Assembly (NCBI GenBank): GCA_026415595.1
Contig: JAOAGU010000018.1
Span: forward strand, 1 to 16,398
DNA length: 16,398 bases
DNA from: Thermodesulfovibrio sp.
GTDB taxonomy: Bacteria > Nitrospirota > Thermodesulfovibrionia > Thermodesulfovibrionales > Thermodesulfovibrionaceae
Direction: 5' to 3'
Positions 7,559 through 15,589 of this stretch are shown piece after piece. Below the pieces are notes generated by a model. It had not been told where the DNA came from. It ran no database searches and worked only from the letters and a program-made list of their open reading frames with translations. How positions within the stretch are numbered: the first letter of the stretch is position 1; every line of letters begins with the position of its first letter. A program made the position numbers and the translations under genes.

Positions 7559-8557
7559 TCACTCCTTTTCTACTGGTATTCCAGCTTTTTTCATTTTTTC
7601 TCTAAATTCATCTTCATATTCTTCATAATGACGATGTTTAACAGGATACTCCCATGGATTCACATGTCTTTTCATTCTGTTATTATTAGCCACATTTCTG
7701 GTGGGACTTAAAAATACACCACCCATGTGCATTAGCTTGCTGAATGGGAAATATGCAAAAAGTATGCTTACCAGGAACAAATGGATGTAAAATAAACTTC
7801 CAATCTCCTTAGGAATAACTGGTTTAAGATAAACTAATCCAAGTGTAAGTTCTTTTATAGCTGTTACATCAACCTTAAAGAAGTATCTCATTAACACACC
7901 AGTTGTAATGATCCCTAAGATTAAAAACAGAGGGAAATAATCTGATGGTAGAGAAATATATTTTATTTTGGGGTCAATAATTCTTCTTCCAAGTAAATAA
8001 AGCAGAGCTGCTAATATGGAAATGTTGGTTATATAAAGAAGAGGAGAACCAAGAATGTGAACCTGCAGAAACGAATCAAACGATTCAATTAACGATATAA
8101 CCCAAGGAGTTTCAGGGGTAAAAAATCTCATATGTCTAAGAAATATAACTAAGAAGGAATAATGAAAAGCTATTGCACCAAGCCAGAGCCATTTACTTGA
8201 ACCAATATAGAGCCTTCCCTGGAGAAGTTCAGCTTTTGTATTTCTGAAAAGACTTCTGAAGGCGAACACTTCAAAGAACATTCTTAATACAACACCAAGT
8301 CCTGTTGAAGGATTATCAATTTTGTTTTGTTTGAACCAAAGCGAAGAATAATGTTGTCCAGCAGTCGTAGGAATTCTGTATGGCACCGGAGACTTTCCCC
8401 ATTTAACCACCCTGTAAATGAATCCTATTACAAACAATATGAACGCAGCATATGGAAATACAATAGCAAATAAAGCGTTCAATCCAATAACAGCGGTTCC
8501 AACATAGGCAAACAATATTAATCCTAATACAGATATTAAAGCTAATCCTATACCCAT
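7559..8557 (-). CDS. dsrM: DsrM, NarI-like haem b membrane subunit
   Basis: Cytochrome b subunit that draws electrons from menaquinol and passes them to DsrK. Its 332 residues have an N-terminal hydrophobic hairpin (about 3-50), a cytoplasmic loop, then the NarI-like core. Candidate haem-ligand histidines lie in AFHYSFLVIFLRHMRF (near 130-145) and in the last helix (FYIHLFLVSILFAYFPFSKLMHMGG, near 255-280). The C-terminal tail is highly charged (EEYEDEFREKMKKAG) and may contact DsrK. AGAGAGG overlapping the previous gene's stop region is the ribosome site. It lies six bases after the RsbRD-domain gene and four before dsrK, so it sits early in the polycistron. Confidence 0.95.
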   Translation of the reverse strand: MGIGLALISVLGLILFAYVGTAVIGLNALFAIVFPYAAFILFVIGFIYRVVKWGKSPVPYRIPTTAGQHYSSLWFKQNKIDNPSTGLGVVLRMFFEVFAFRSLFRNTKAELLQGRLYIGSSKWLWLGAIAFHYSFLVIFLRHMRFFTPETPWVISLIESFDSFLQVHILGSPLLYITNISILAALLYLLGRRIIDPKIKYISLPSDYFPLFLILGIITTGVLMRYFFKVDVTAIKELTLGLVYLKPVIPKEIGSLFYIHLFLVSILFAYFPFSKLMHMGGVFLSPTRNVANNNRMKRHVNPWEYPVKHRHYEEYEDEFREKMKKAGIPVEKE

Positions 8558-8563
8558 ATCATC

Positions 8564-9100
8564 CTACCTCTCTTTATTTTTTTGTTTAGTTTCCAAAAGA
8601 TTTTCATCAATTTCTGACACAATATTCCACTTTTTCAATATCCACCAAGTTCTGTCAATGAGCTCCTTAGCTTTGATATCATAAATTCTCTCTCTATACT
8701 TCATAAAAATATCAAACGCAATTAAGGCTAAAGAATCAATTCTTGACATTAATTCCATTAATTCATTTGAATTCGCTTCCTTGTGAATTTCAGTATATAT
8801 GGCTTTTTTGATGAGAAAAATAAAACCAATGGCTTGAGATGGTGTAAAATCCTGTACAGCTCTAATTTGAATAATATTCTCTAAGGGTAAAAGAAAACTT
8901 CCTAACTCTTCATCTGCAATAATGTTGTCAATAATCTGCTCAATAGTTTGATTTGTGTTATAGCCTATAGGGTTTGAAAATCTGTTGCTTTTTGTCTTCA
9001 AGAAAATCCTGCTTTGCTCAGGATAGGTTGAGATAATTAAATCAAAAGCTTTACTTACTATGTTATTTCTTTTCTTTGAAAGGAGATTATTAATACTCAT
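8564..9100 (-). CDS. Stand-alone RsbRD N-terminal-domain protein at the head of the dsrMKJOP operon
   Basis: A 178-residue soluble, helical protein that matches the RsbT co-antagonist RsbRD N-terminal domain in layout. It has an N-terminal helix with LLSKKRNNIVSKAFDLIISTYPEQS (about 6-30), then a central signature R80-A-V-Q-D-F-T-P-S-Q-A-I-G-F that I recognise as typical, and Trp152-Trp153 near the end. The STAS domain that follows in RsbR proteins is absent, so a stressosome role is unlikely. Similar genes precede dsrM in Desulfovibrio (as I recall). It begins 73 bp after the dsrC terminator hairpin, has ATAGGAGAG just before the ATG, and ends six bases before dsrM. It may regulate or help assemble the complex; its function is unknown. 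Confidence 0.82.
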   Translation of the reverse strand: MSINNLLSKKRNNIVSKAFDLIISTYPEQSRIFLKTKSNRFSNPIGYNTNQTIEQIIDNIIADEELGSFLLPLENIIQIRAVQDFTPSQAIGFIFLIKKAIYTEIHKEANSNELMELMSRIDSLALIAFDIFMKYRERIYDIKAKELIDRTWWILKKWNIVSEIDENLLETKQKNKER

Positions 9101-9172
9101 CTCTCTCCTATATTCAGATTAGAAGCATTGAGTAAATATCAACAAAGCCCGTTTTGTATAAACTAATAAAAA

Positions 9173-9194
9173 AAGGGGCAGTTTCCTGCCCCTT
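9173..9194 (-). terminator. Intrinsic terminator of dsrC
   Basis: A 9-bp perfect stem (AAGGGGCAG / CTGCCCCTT) closes a four-base loop, and on the minus strand it is followed by seven T residues. It lies five bases past the dsrC stop, so most dsrC transcripts should end before the RsbRD-dsrMKJOP genes. Those genes therefore need readthrough or a promoter in 9101-9172, where I find no convincing -35/-10 pair. Confidence 0.92.
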
Positions 9195-9199
9195 ACTAT

Positions 9200-9535
9200 T
9201 TATACGCATCCAGTAGGCTTTGGCAATCCTGCGTATCTACAGGCCTGCTTAGCCGGTCCGTCTGGGAAAAGTGCATAGAGATATTTAGTATTTCCTTTAT
9301 CAGGACCAAATGCTTTTGCCATTTCTTTAACAAGAATTTTGATCATTGGAGCAATTTGATATTTCTGATAATAATCTCTTAAAAAGTTAATAACCTCCCA
9401 ATGCTGTTCAGTTAACGAAATACCATCCTTCTCTGCCATGAATTCTGCAAGCTCTGGTGTCCAGTCAGCAAGATTCTGGATATAACCATCTTCATCAATC
9501 TCAATCTGCTTCCCCTTAAATTCAATAGTTGGCAT
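9200..9535 (-). CDS. dsrC: DsrC, sulfur-carrier substrate protein of dissimilatory sulfite reductase
   Basis: A small cytoplasmic protein that takes the sulfur formed by DsrAB as a trisulfide between its two C-terminal cysteines and is then reduced by DsrMKJOP. Its 111 residues end in C99-x10-C110-Val111, the arrangement of true DsrC rather than TusE-type relatives with a single cysteine. The conserved segment LTEQHWEVINFLRDYYQKYQIAPMIKILVKEM (41-72) fits the family, as does the TKYLYALFPDGPAKQACRYAGLPKP tail. Its start is marked by AAAAAGGAGGTTG. It has its own promoter-like element upstream and its own strong terminator downstream, consistent with the high expression usual for this protein. 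It follows the uncharacterised zinc-ribbon gene by 122 bp. Confidence 0.97.
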   Translation of the reverse strand: MPTIEFKGKQIEIDEDGYIQNLADWTPELAEFMAEKDGISLTEQHWEVINFLRDYYQKYQIAPMIKILVKEMAKAFGPDKGNTKYLYALFPDGPAKQACRYAGLPKPTGCV

Positions 9536-9568
9536 TTTTTCAACCTCCTTTTTAGTTTTTTTAAAAAA

Positions 9569-9598
9569 ATTTTAACATCATCAATAGATTAACTTCAA
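9569..9598 (-). promoter_or_regulatory. Promoter of dsrC
   Basis: On the minus strand there is a -35 TTGAAG (9593-9598), an 18-bp spacer, and a -10 TAAAAT (9569-9574) extended by TGT (9575-9577). The predicted start near 9562 leaves a 27-nt leader that contains the strong ribosome site. A short inverted repeat (AGAGT-6-ACTCT, 9598-9613) touches the -35 and could be an operator. Confidence 0.6.
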
Positions 9599-9657
9599 GA
9601 GTATAATAACTCTAAAAGATACTACATTTCAAAGTCAAATAAATTTAGCTTATAAAC

Positions 9658-10632
9658 TTATAAATATTTTTCAGCTTTTGATGCCTTAATTTTTACTACA
9701 TTGCCCTTATTATATACAGATAAAAGGATATTTTTAATATCATCGGACACGGGTATTTTACTTTTTGTTTTAGATATCAGTATAGCAGTAAGCGCCTTTA
9801 TTTCATTATTTTCATGGGTTAGCAGGTTTTTTAATTCAGTCTCCTCAATCTTTATATAGTCTAAAAGATTAATTTTATTTGATAGCTTAATCATGCTTCT
9901 TAGCACGCTTTCTACAAAACTATCTTCTTCTCTTTGTGACCATAAAATGGGAATAATGTCTTTAAATAGGGATGGTTCTGCATAGATAATTTCTCCAATC
10001 AACTCTGCAGACCTCCAACCTACTCCTCCTGATTCATCAGTCATTGACCAAAGAAGCTTTCTAATCGTATTCCTTAATGGTTCAATTTCTTCTGCTTTCA
10101 CATAAGCTTTCGCCACATGTCCCATTGTTTGTATTGCTTTCCATGACATAGGATTTTCTTTATCATAGGAAAGGGAAATTAGCCATCCGAGAATATTTTG
10201 ATTATTCAATGCTATTTTTTCAATTTGCTCAAAACTTTCTTCTTCTAATAGGCAGAGAAAATCTTTTTTTGATATTTTTGTCTTTTCCTTTATTGCTCTC
10301 TTAATACTTTCAGTAACAGGTTTTATAAAAAAAAGTCTTCCAGAGAAAAGTTGATTTTTTAAATAAACATACTGATGCGTTTTACAGTCATAGGCTTTGT
10401 CTCTCAACTCATAATTTACTCCAAGCTCTATATTTTCAATTCCCTCTGGAGATGCCAGCATCATTGCATTCACCAGAGCTTCTCCCTGATTATGTCCTGT
10501 GGGTTCACATACATATATGGCTCCGCATTGGCATTTCCCGTGCATTATTTCTCCAAAGTCTGTGTTTGAGTCCTGCGGTGGTTCTATGACTCTTCCACAG
10601 AAAAGACAAGTTGGCAATTCTCTTTTAGGCAT
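9658..10632 (-). CDS. Zinc-ribbon plus helical-repeat protein, dsr-linked, function unknown
   Basis: A 324-residue cytoplasmic protein. Its N-terminus has a probable metal site: C9-x2-C12 (TCLFCGR) with C34-x-C36 (KCQCGA), plus Cys42 (CEPTGHNQGEAL). From about residue 110 it is all-helical, with HEAT-like segments such as NPMSWKAIQTMGHVAKAYVK, IRKLLWSMTDESGGVGWRSAELIGEI and VESVLRSMIKLSN. From memory this is the DVU0298-like family of sulfate reducers, which has no assigned role. Its ATG lies inside the end of dsrN (8-nt overlap) with AAGGAG before it, so the two are translationally coupled, and dsrC follows. A role in siroheme or DsrAB/DsrC maturation is a guess from context only. No enzyme motif is visible. 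Confidence 0.75.
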   Translation of the reverse strand: MPKRELPTCLFCGRVIEPPQDSNTDFGEIMHGKCQCGAIYVCEPTGHNQGEALVNAMMLASPEGIENIELGVNYELRDKAYDCKTHQYVYLKNQLFSGRLFFIKPVTESIKRAIKEKTKISKKDFLCLLEEESFEQIEKIALNNQNILGWLISLSYDKENPMSWKAIQTMGHVAKAYVKAEEIEPLRNTIRKLLWSMTDESGGVGWRSAELIGEIIYAEPSLFKDIIPILWSQREEDSFVESVLRSMIKLSNKINLLDYIKIEETELKNLLTHENNEIKALTAILISKTKSKIPVSDDIKNILLSVYNKGNVVKIKASKAEKYL

Positions 10633-11998
10633 TTTTAATCTCCTTATAAAATTTTGCTATTTTTAAAATCCCTTTTACCCATTCTTCTGTTCCAAGTGCG
10701 TGAATATGAACATAGGTCCCGAGTGTATTTTTGTAAACAGCACCATCCATATTTTCTACCATTCCCTCACCTCTCATTATATTAAAGCTCATAGTAGGCA
10801 GAGTTTCATATTCAATAACTTTTGAATAATGAAACTCATGCCCCTTTAGCTCAATCCCCTCCTCATAAAAGGGATTATTTTCAATTATCTTGGCTATTAC
10901 ATATCCATGTGCTTGAGGTTTTTTAAACATTTTAAGCCTGAATGGAAAAATTCCAACCATAGGAAACTCGCCTTCATTGGTTATTAAGCTTTTGCATAAA
11001 TACATTAATCCACCACATTCTGCGTATATAGGTAGCCCTTCTTCAGCTTTTTTCCTTATGTCCTTCATTAAATCTATATTCTGGCTCAAATAACTAACAT
11101 TTGTCTCGGGAAAACCACCACCTATATAAAGGGCATCAACCTCAGGAAGGGTTCTGTCTTCAAGAGAGTTTATGAGAACAATTTCTGCACCATATTTTTT
11201 CAGCTCTTCAAGGTTTTCTTCATAGTAAAATTGAAATACCCTGTCTCTTATAACACCAATTTTTAAGCCATTACCGATTAAATTAACTTTTTGTTTCTTT
11301 TTCATGAAGCTTATAGAGGGTGCATTTTTAGCAATCTCTAATATCCTATCTATATCTAAATATTCTGATACTCTGTTTATGAACTCCTTAGCTTCTTTTT
11401 GCATTTCATGTTCCTGATAGGGTAGGAGTCCCATATGCCTTTCGGGCATTTTTATATTTTTGAATCTTGGAATAGCGCCTACAACTTCCACAGAGCAGTA
11501 TTTTTTTATTGATTCCCTTATTATTTTTTCATGTCTTGAGGTAGCTATCTGATTTAATACCACTCCTTTTATATCAACATTTTTATCAAATTGGGTAAAT
11601 CCATTAATTAATGCTGCAACTGAACGAGTCATTTTTGTACAATCTATAACCAAGATGACAGGACATCTTAAAAGTTTTGCAAGTTCAGCAGAACTTACAG
11701 AACCTTCAGCATCAAGCCCATCAAAAAGTCCTCTGTTACCCTCTATGACAGATAAATATCCTTTCGCTCTTTCTGTAAAAGATTGAATAACTGTCTTTGT
11801 TGGCATCATAAATGTATCAAGGTTATAGCAAGGCTTTCCTGAAAAAAGACTTAACCATCCACTGTCAATGTAATCAGGTCCTTTTTTGAAAGTAAGAACA
11901 TTCACTCCTTTTTTTCTAAGGGCTGATATTACTGACAGTGTTACAGTTGTTTTTCCTGCACCACCACGAACACCTGCTATGAGAAGTCTTGGAAACAT
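10625..11998 (-). CDS. dsrN: DsrN/CbiA-type cobyrinate or siroheme a,c-diamide synthase
   Basis: An ATP- and glutamine-dependent amidase of tetrapyrrole carboxylates. Its 457 residues are the usual length of CbiA. An N-terminal P-loop ATPase domain opens with G9-V-R-G-G-A-G-K-T-T18; KKGPDYID (38-45) and EGNRGLFDG (86-94) are classic CbiA motifs. The C-terminal type-I glutamine amidotransferase domain has nucleophile Cys328 in AECGG, GHEFHYS (386-392) and the YVHIHA histidines (431, 433). CbiA amidates cobyrinate; its paralogue DsrN is thought to amidate the siroheme of DsrAB. The sequence alone does not separate the two, but linkage to dsrC and dsrMKJOP favours DsrN. No strong ribosome site is seen; a weak TAGG lies upstream. 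It is divergent from glyQ across 38 bp. Confidence 0.87.
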   Translation of the reverse strand: MFPRLLIAGVRGGAGKTTVTLSVISALRKKGVNVLTFKKGPDYIDSGWLSLFSGKPCYNLDTFMMPTKTVIQSFTERAKGYLSVIEGNRGLFDGLDAEGSVSSAELAKLLRCPVILVIDCTKMTRSVAALINGFTQFDKNVDIKGVVLNQIATSRHEKIIRESIKKYCSVEVVGAIPRFKNIKMPERHMGLLPYQEHEMQKEAKEFINRVSEYLDIDRILEIAKNAPSISFMKKKQKVNLIGNGLKIGVIRDRVFQFYYEENLEELKKYGAEIVLINSLEDRTLPEVDALYIGGGFPETNVSYLSQNIDLMKDIRKKAEEGLPIYAECGGLMYLCKSLITNEGEFPMVGIFPFRLKMFKKPQAHGYVIAKIIENNPFYEEGIELKGHEFHYSKVIEYETLPTMSFNIMRGEGMVENMDGAVYKNTLGTYVHIHALGTEEWVKGILKIAKFYKEIKNA

Positions 11999-12028
11999 TT
12001 GACAGAAGCCTATAAGCTAAAGTATCAT
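11999..12028 (+). promoter_or_regulatory. Strong promoter of glyQS
   Basis: A perfect -35 TTGACA (11999-12004) lies 18 bp before TATCAT (12023-12028), which matches the -10 at five of six positions. Transcription would begin about 12034-12037, at or within three bases of the glyQ ATG, implying a leaderless or nearly leaderless mRNA. Confidence 0.65.
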
Positions 12029-12048
12029 GAAAATCTATGTATTTTCAA
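12021..12048 (-). promoter_or_regulatory. Possible dsrN promoter overlapping the glyQ promoter
   Basis: On the minus strand TTGAAA (12043-12048, inside glyQ codons) is followed after 16 bp by GATACT (12021-12026). The -35 matches consensus at five of six positions and the -10 at four. It predicts a start near 12014 and a leader of about 16 nt for dsrN. Confidence 0.4.
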
Positions 12049-12891
12049 GAAATAATTTTCACACTTAATAAATACTGGGCAGAAAAAGGATGCGTAATAC
12101 TCCAACCCTATGACCTTGAAGTTGGTGCAGGCACCTTTCATACAGGTACATTTTTTAGAGTTTTAGGACCTGAGGAATGGAACACAGGCTATGTTCAGCC
12201 CAGCAGAAGACCAACAGATGGCAGATATGGTGAAAATCCTAATAGACTTGGACAGTATTATCAGTATCAGGTTATATTGAAACCTTCTCCTGAGGCTTCT
12301 CAGGAAGTATACATTGAAAGCCTTCAGGCACTCGGAATAGATCCTTCAAAACATGACATAAGATTTGTTGAAGATGACTGGGAAAGCCCTACTCTGGGTG
12401 CATGGGGACTCGGATGGGAAGTATGGCTTGACGGGATGGAAATTACCCAGTTTACATATTTTCAGCAGGTTGGTGGAATTGATTTAAAGCCTGTCTCCCT
12501 TGAGATCACATACGGGCTTGAAAGAATAGCTATGTATTTGCAGGAAGTGGAAAATGTTTTTGATATAAAGTGGAATGAGCATATGACATACGGTGAAATT
12601 CATAGGCAGAGTGAGACAGAATTTTCCTATTTTAATTTTGACTATTCAGACCCTGCATTACTAAAAAAACATTTTGATGATTATGAGAGAGAATCAAGTC
12701 GCTTTATAGAATTAGGATTAGTTTTTCCAGCCTATGAATTCTGTTTAAAATGCTCCCATTTATTCAATCTTTTAGATGCAAGAGGGGTTCTTTCAGTTGC
12801 AGAGAGAACAAACTATATAGCTCGGGTAAGAGTTCTTGCAAAGGGTTGTGCAGAGGCTTATTTGAAAAAAAGATATGGAGACAATGAGTGA
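12037..12891 (+). CDS. glyQ: Glycyl-tRNA synthetase alpha subunit
   Basis: Catalytic subunit of the bacterial heterotetrameric class-II glycyl-tRNA synthetase, which charges tRNA-Gly in the cytosol. Its 284 residues are slightly shorter than E. coli GlyQ, mainly at the N-terminus. Hallmarks include [20 protein letters not shown] (22-41), [19 protein letters not shown] (about 52-70), [22 protein letters not shown] (about 109-130) and [10 protein letters not shown]. There is no Shine-Dalgarno sequence before the ATG (GAAAATCT), and an upstream ATG at 12027 is out of frame; the chosen start matches the family start MYFQ. The stop overlaps the glyS GTG by four bases. No missing motif is seen. Confidence 0.98.
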   Translation: MYFQEIIFTLNKYWAEKGCVILQPYDLEVGAGTFHTGTFFRVLGPEEWNTGYVQPSRRPTDGRYGENPNRLGQYYQYQVILKPSPEASQEVYIESLQALGIDPSKHDIRFVEDDWESPTLGAWGLGWEVWLDGMEITQFTYFQQVGGIDLKPVSLEITYGLERIAMYLQEVENVFDIKWNEHMTYGEIHRQSETEFSYFNFDYSDPALLKKHFDDYERESSRFIELGLVFPAYEFCLKCSHLFNLLDARGVLSVAERTNYIARVRVLAKGCAEAYLKKRYGDNE

Positions 12892-14927
12892 GTAATTTAC
12901 TCTTTGAAATTGGCGTTGAAGAGATTCCTGCACGATTTTTACCTCATGGAAAGGTTCAACTTGAAGAAAATTTTAAAAAAATTACATCTGAATATAGAAT
13001 AAGTTTATTTGCAATCAAAGTTTTTGTAACACCAAGAAGGTTAAGTCTGATAGCTGATTTATCCGAGGAACAAACATTTCAGGAACAACTAATTTGGGGA
13101 CCTCCTGCTCACATTGCTTTTAATGAATCGGGAGAACCTAAGGAACCAGCCTTAGCCTTTGCAAAGGCACAGGGCATTGATGTCAAAGACTTACAGATAA
13201 AGCCTAAGGGCAAGGGAAATTATGTCTGTGCTCTCCTAAAGGAGAAAGGGAAAAAAACAGAAGAAATCCTTCCTGAAATATTACAGGTTCTTTTTAATTC
13301 TTTAAGTTTCCCTAAAATGATGCGCTGGGGAAATGGTAATCTCAGATTTGTAAGGCCTGTAAAATGGTTTTTAGCTCTTTTTAATAATAAAATTATTCCT
13401 CTTGAAATAGATGGAATAAAAGCAGGGAATGAAACTTATGGTCATAGATTTCTTACTAAAAATCCTATAAAAATAGGAAAAATTGATGAATATGAGATAA
13501 TCCTTGAGAAATCGTTTGTCATAGTAGACCAATATAGAAGAAAAAATTTAATTTCTGAGCAAGCTCAAAATCTTGCAAATGCTGTCAATGGCACTATTTT
13601 TTGGGATGAAGAATTACTTGAGGAAGTTACCAATCTCGTTGAGTATCCTCAAGCTGTATTGTGCAGTTTCACAGAAGACTATTTAAAATTACCTGAAGAA
13701 TTGCTTATTACCGTTATGAAAGACCATCAAAGATATTTTGCTATAAAGGACAGGCAGAATAAACTTACAAACTACTTTGTTGTTATAAGCAACACAAGGG
13801 CAGAAAACGAGTTAAATATAAGAAAAGGTGCTGAAAGAGTAATAAAGGCAAGGTTTGAGGATGCGAAATTTTACTATGAAGAAGACCTTAAAAGAGGAAT
13901 TGAACGTCTTCTTGAATTTACAAAAGGAATTATTTATCATCAAAAACTTGGTAGTTTATACGATAAGGTTTTAAGAATTAATAAAATTGCCATTAAGATT
14001 TCGCAGTCTATCTTACCTGAAAAACTTGAATTAATCAATCTTGCATCTATGTACTGTAAAGCAGACTTAGCAAGCGGGGTTGTAAGAGAATTTCCAGAAT
14101 TACAGGGTATTATGGGCGGATACTATGCAAGACATGCAGAGTTTCCTGAAGAAGTGGCTCAGGCAATAAGAGAGCATTATCTTCCCAAGGGTTTTACTGA
14201 TGAAGTTCCTTCTAATGAGCTGGGTTGTGTTTTAAGTATTGCTGATAAACTTGACCATCTCTCTTCCTTTTTCTATCTTGGAGAAATTCCCTCAGGAACA
14301 GAGGATCCCTTTGGCTTAAGAAGAGCTGCCAATGGAATTATAGCCATACTTTTAAAGAAAAAATATCCTTTAAGCATAGAAGATACTCTTTTAGCAGTGG
14401 CAGAGTTGATTTCTGAAGAAATAAAAGAGCAGATTTCAACTTTTATGAGTCAGAGATTTGAAAGTTTCCTTGAAATGTCAGGTTATGATGTTAATTTAAT
14501 TAAAACTATCAGCGACTTTATTCTAACTCGTCCAACATATGAAATTGAAGAAAGACTGAAAGCAGTAAATGAATTTAGAAGTAGTGAGAAATTTGAGGGA
14601 TTTTTCCTTGCTGTAAAAAGAGTTTCAAATATTATAAGAAATTATGAAAAAATACCTCTTAAAGGAGAACTTTTAGTTGCATCTGAAGAAAAGGAACTTT
14701 ATAAGAGAATGGAAGATACAGGGAAGGAGTTAAATGAGTATTTAAAAAATGAGAGATTTATTGATGCTTTACATCACTTGGATAGGCTTACACCCACAAT
14801 AAACAATTTCTTTGACAGGGTTCTTGTAATGGATAAAGACGAATCTATCAAAAGAAATAGACTTGCTCTCTTACAGGAACTTTCAGAAATACTTAAATCT
14901 GTAGCAGACATATCAAAACTCTACTAA
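12888..14927 (+). CDS. glyS: Glycyl-tRNA synthetase beta subunit
   Basis: tRNA-binding subunit of glycyl-tRNA synthetase. Its 679 residues are normal length. It opens with [14 protein letters not shown], the standard N-terminal motif. The core includes [24 protein letters not shown] strands and HRFL near residue 185. An HD-type region follows with [27 protein letters not shown] and the SIADKLDHL and [16 protein letters not shown] segments. The C-terminal anticodon-binding (DALR-like) helices run to the end ([22 protein letters not shown]). The start is GTG, not ATG, and its four-base GTGA overlap with the glyQ stop indicates coupled translation of the two subunits at equal amounts. The ATG at 12884 would stop after three codons. 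Confidence 0.98.
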   Translation: MSNLLFEIGVEEIPARFLPHGKVQLEENFKKITSEYRISLFAIKVFVTPRRLSLIADLSEEQTFQEQLIWGPPAHIAFNESGEPKEPALAFAKAQGIDVKDLQIKPKGKGNYVCALLKEKGKKTEEILPEILQVLFNSLSFPKMMRWGNGNLRFVRPVKWFLALFNNKIIPLEIDGIKAGNETYGHRFLTKNPIKIGKIDEYEIILEKSFVIVDQYRRKNLISEQAQNLANAVNGTIFWDEELLEEVTNLVEYPQAVLCSFTEDYLKLPEELLITVMKDHQRYFAIKDRQNKLTNYFVVISNTRAENELNIRKGAERVIKARFEDAKFYYEEDLKRGIERLLEFTKGIIYHQKLGSLYDKVLRINKIAIKISQSILPEKLELINLASMYCKADLASGVVREFPELQGIMGGYYARHAEFPEEVAQAIREHYLPKGFTDEVPSNELGCVLSIADKLDHLSSFFYLGEIPSGTEDPFGLRRAANGIIAILLKKKYPLSIEDTLLAVAELISEEIKEQISTFMSQRFESFLEMSGYDVNLIKTISDFILTRPTYEIEERLKAVNEFRSSEKFEGFFLAVKRVSNIIRNYEKIPLKGELLVASEEKELYKRMEDTGKELNEYLKNERFIDALHHLDRLTPTINNFFDRVLVMDKDESIKRNRLALLQELSEILKSVADISKLY

Positions 14928-15022
14928 ATCTTCTGTCAGCAATTTAATCTTTATTTGTTGTATTATATATGTATGAAAACAATCCATAAGCCCGCCATTA
15001 AAATATTCTCTGGAGGCAAGAA

Positions 15023-15589
15023 ATGAATATTAAATTTGCTTTATTGACAATTTTTTGTTTTTTTCTGCTTTTTTCTTGCGCTGAAAGAAGAGTTTATCTG
15101 CCTGATGGAAAAGACAGGGGAGAGATTTTAAAGAAAGAAGATAAAATTCAGACTGAAGAGGCAAAGCCAGATGATAAAGCTGATAAAGTTGATAAAGATG
15201 ATGAATTTATTTCATCTGAAATAAGAGAAATTATAAAGAAGCTTCAGAAAGATATAGGCGATATACATTTTGATTATGATAAATATGATATAAGGCAAAA
15301 TGATATTCCTACCTTGAAAAAAGTTGCCTCTGCACTACAAAAATATCCGAAGTTAAGAGTAATTATTGAAGGACACTGTGATGAAAGGGGAACTAATGAA
15401 TATAATTTTGCACTGGGACAGAAAAGAGCTAATTCTGCAAAGCAATATTTGATAACTCTTGGAGTTTCATCGGCAAGAATAGATATTATAAGCTATGGCG
15501 AGGAAAAGCCTCTATGTTCAGAACAAAATGAGGCTTGCTGGCAGAAAAACAGAAGAGCACATTTTGTATTCATTGAGGAGGGAAAATGA
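15023..15589 (+). CDS. pal: Pal, peptidoglycan-associated outer-membrane lipoprotein
   Basis: Anchors the outer membrane to peptidoglycan. Its 188 residues begin with a lipoprotein signal whose lipobox Leu16-Phe17-Ser18 precedes acylated Cys19. A charged, Lys/Asp/Glu-rich linker follows (about 22-66). The OmpA-like domain (about 79-185) has IHFDYDKYDIR, GHCDERGTNEYNFALGQKRA and SYGEEKP. Asp120 and Arg135 are at the spacing of the residues that bind meso-diaminopimelate in OmpA. Cys165 and Cys172 could form a disulfide. A CTGGAGG ribosome site lies upstream. A TATTAT box at 14961-14966 may be its -10, but no good -35 is seen. cpoB follows with a four-base overlap; tolB is not directly upstream. 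Confidence 0.95.
   Translation: MNIKFALLTIFCFFLLFSCAERRVYLPDGKDRGEILKKEDKIQTEEAKPDDKADKVDKDDEFISSEIREIIKKLQKDIGDIHFDYDKYDIRQNDIPTLKKVASALQKYPKLRVIIEGHCDERGTNEYNFALGQKRANSAKQYLITLGVSSARIDIISYGEEKPLCSEQNEACWQKNRRAHFVFIEEGK

Noticed and set aside
10375..10569. Plus-strand open frame opposite the zinc-ribbon gene
   Set aside because: It is antisense to a gene with clear CxxC and helical-repeat features and has no supporting start signal.
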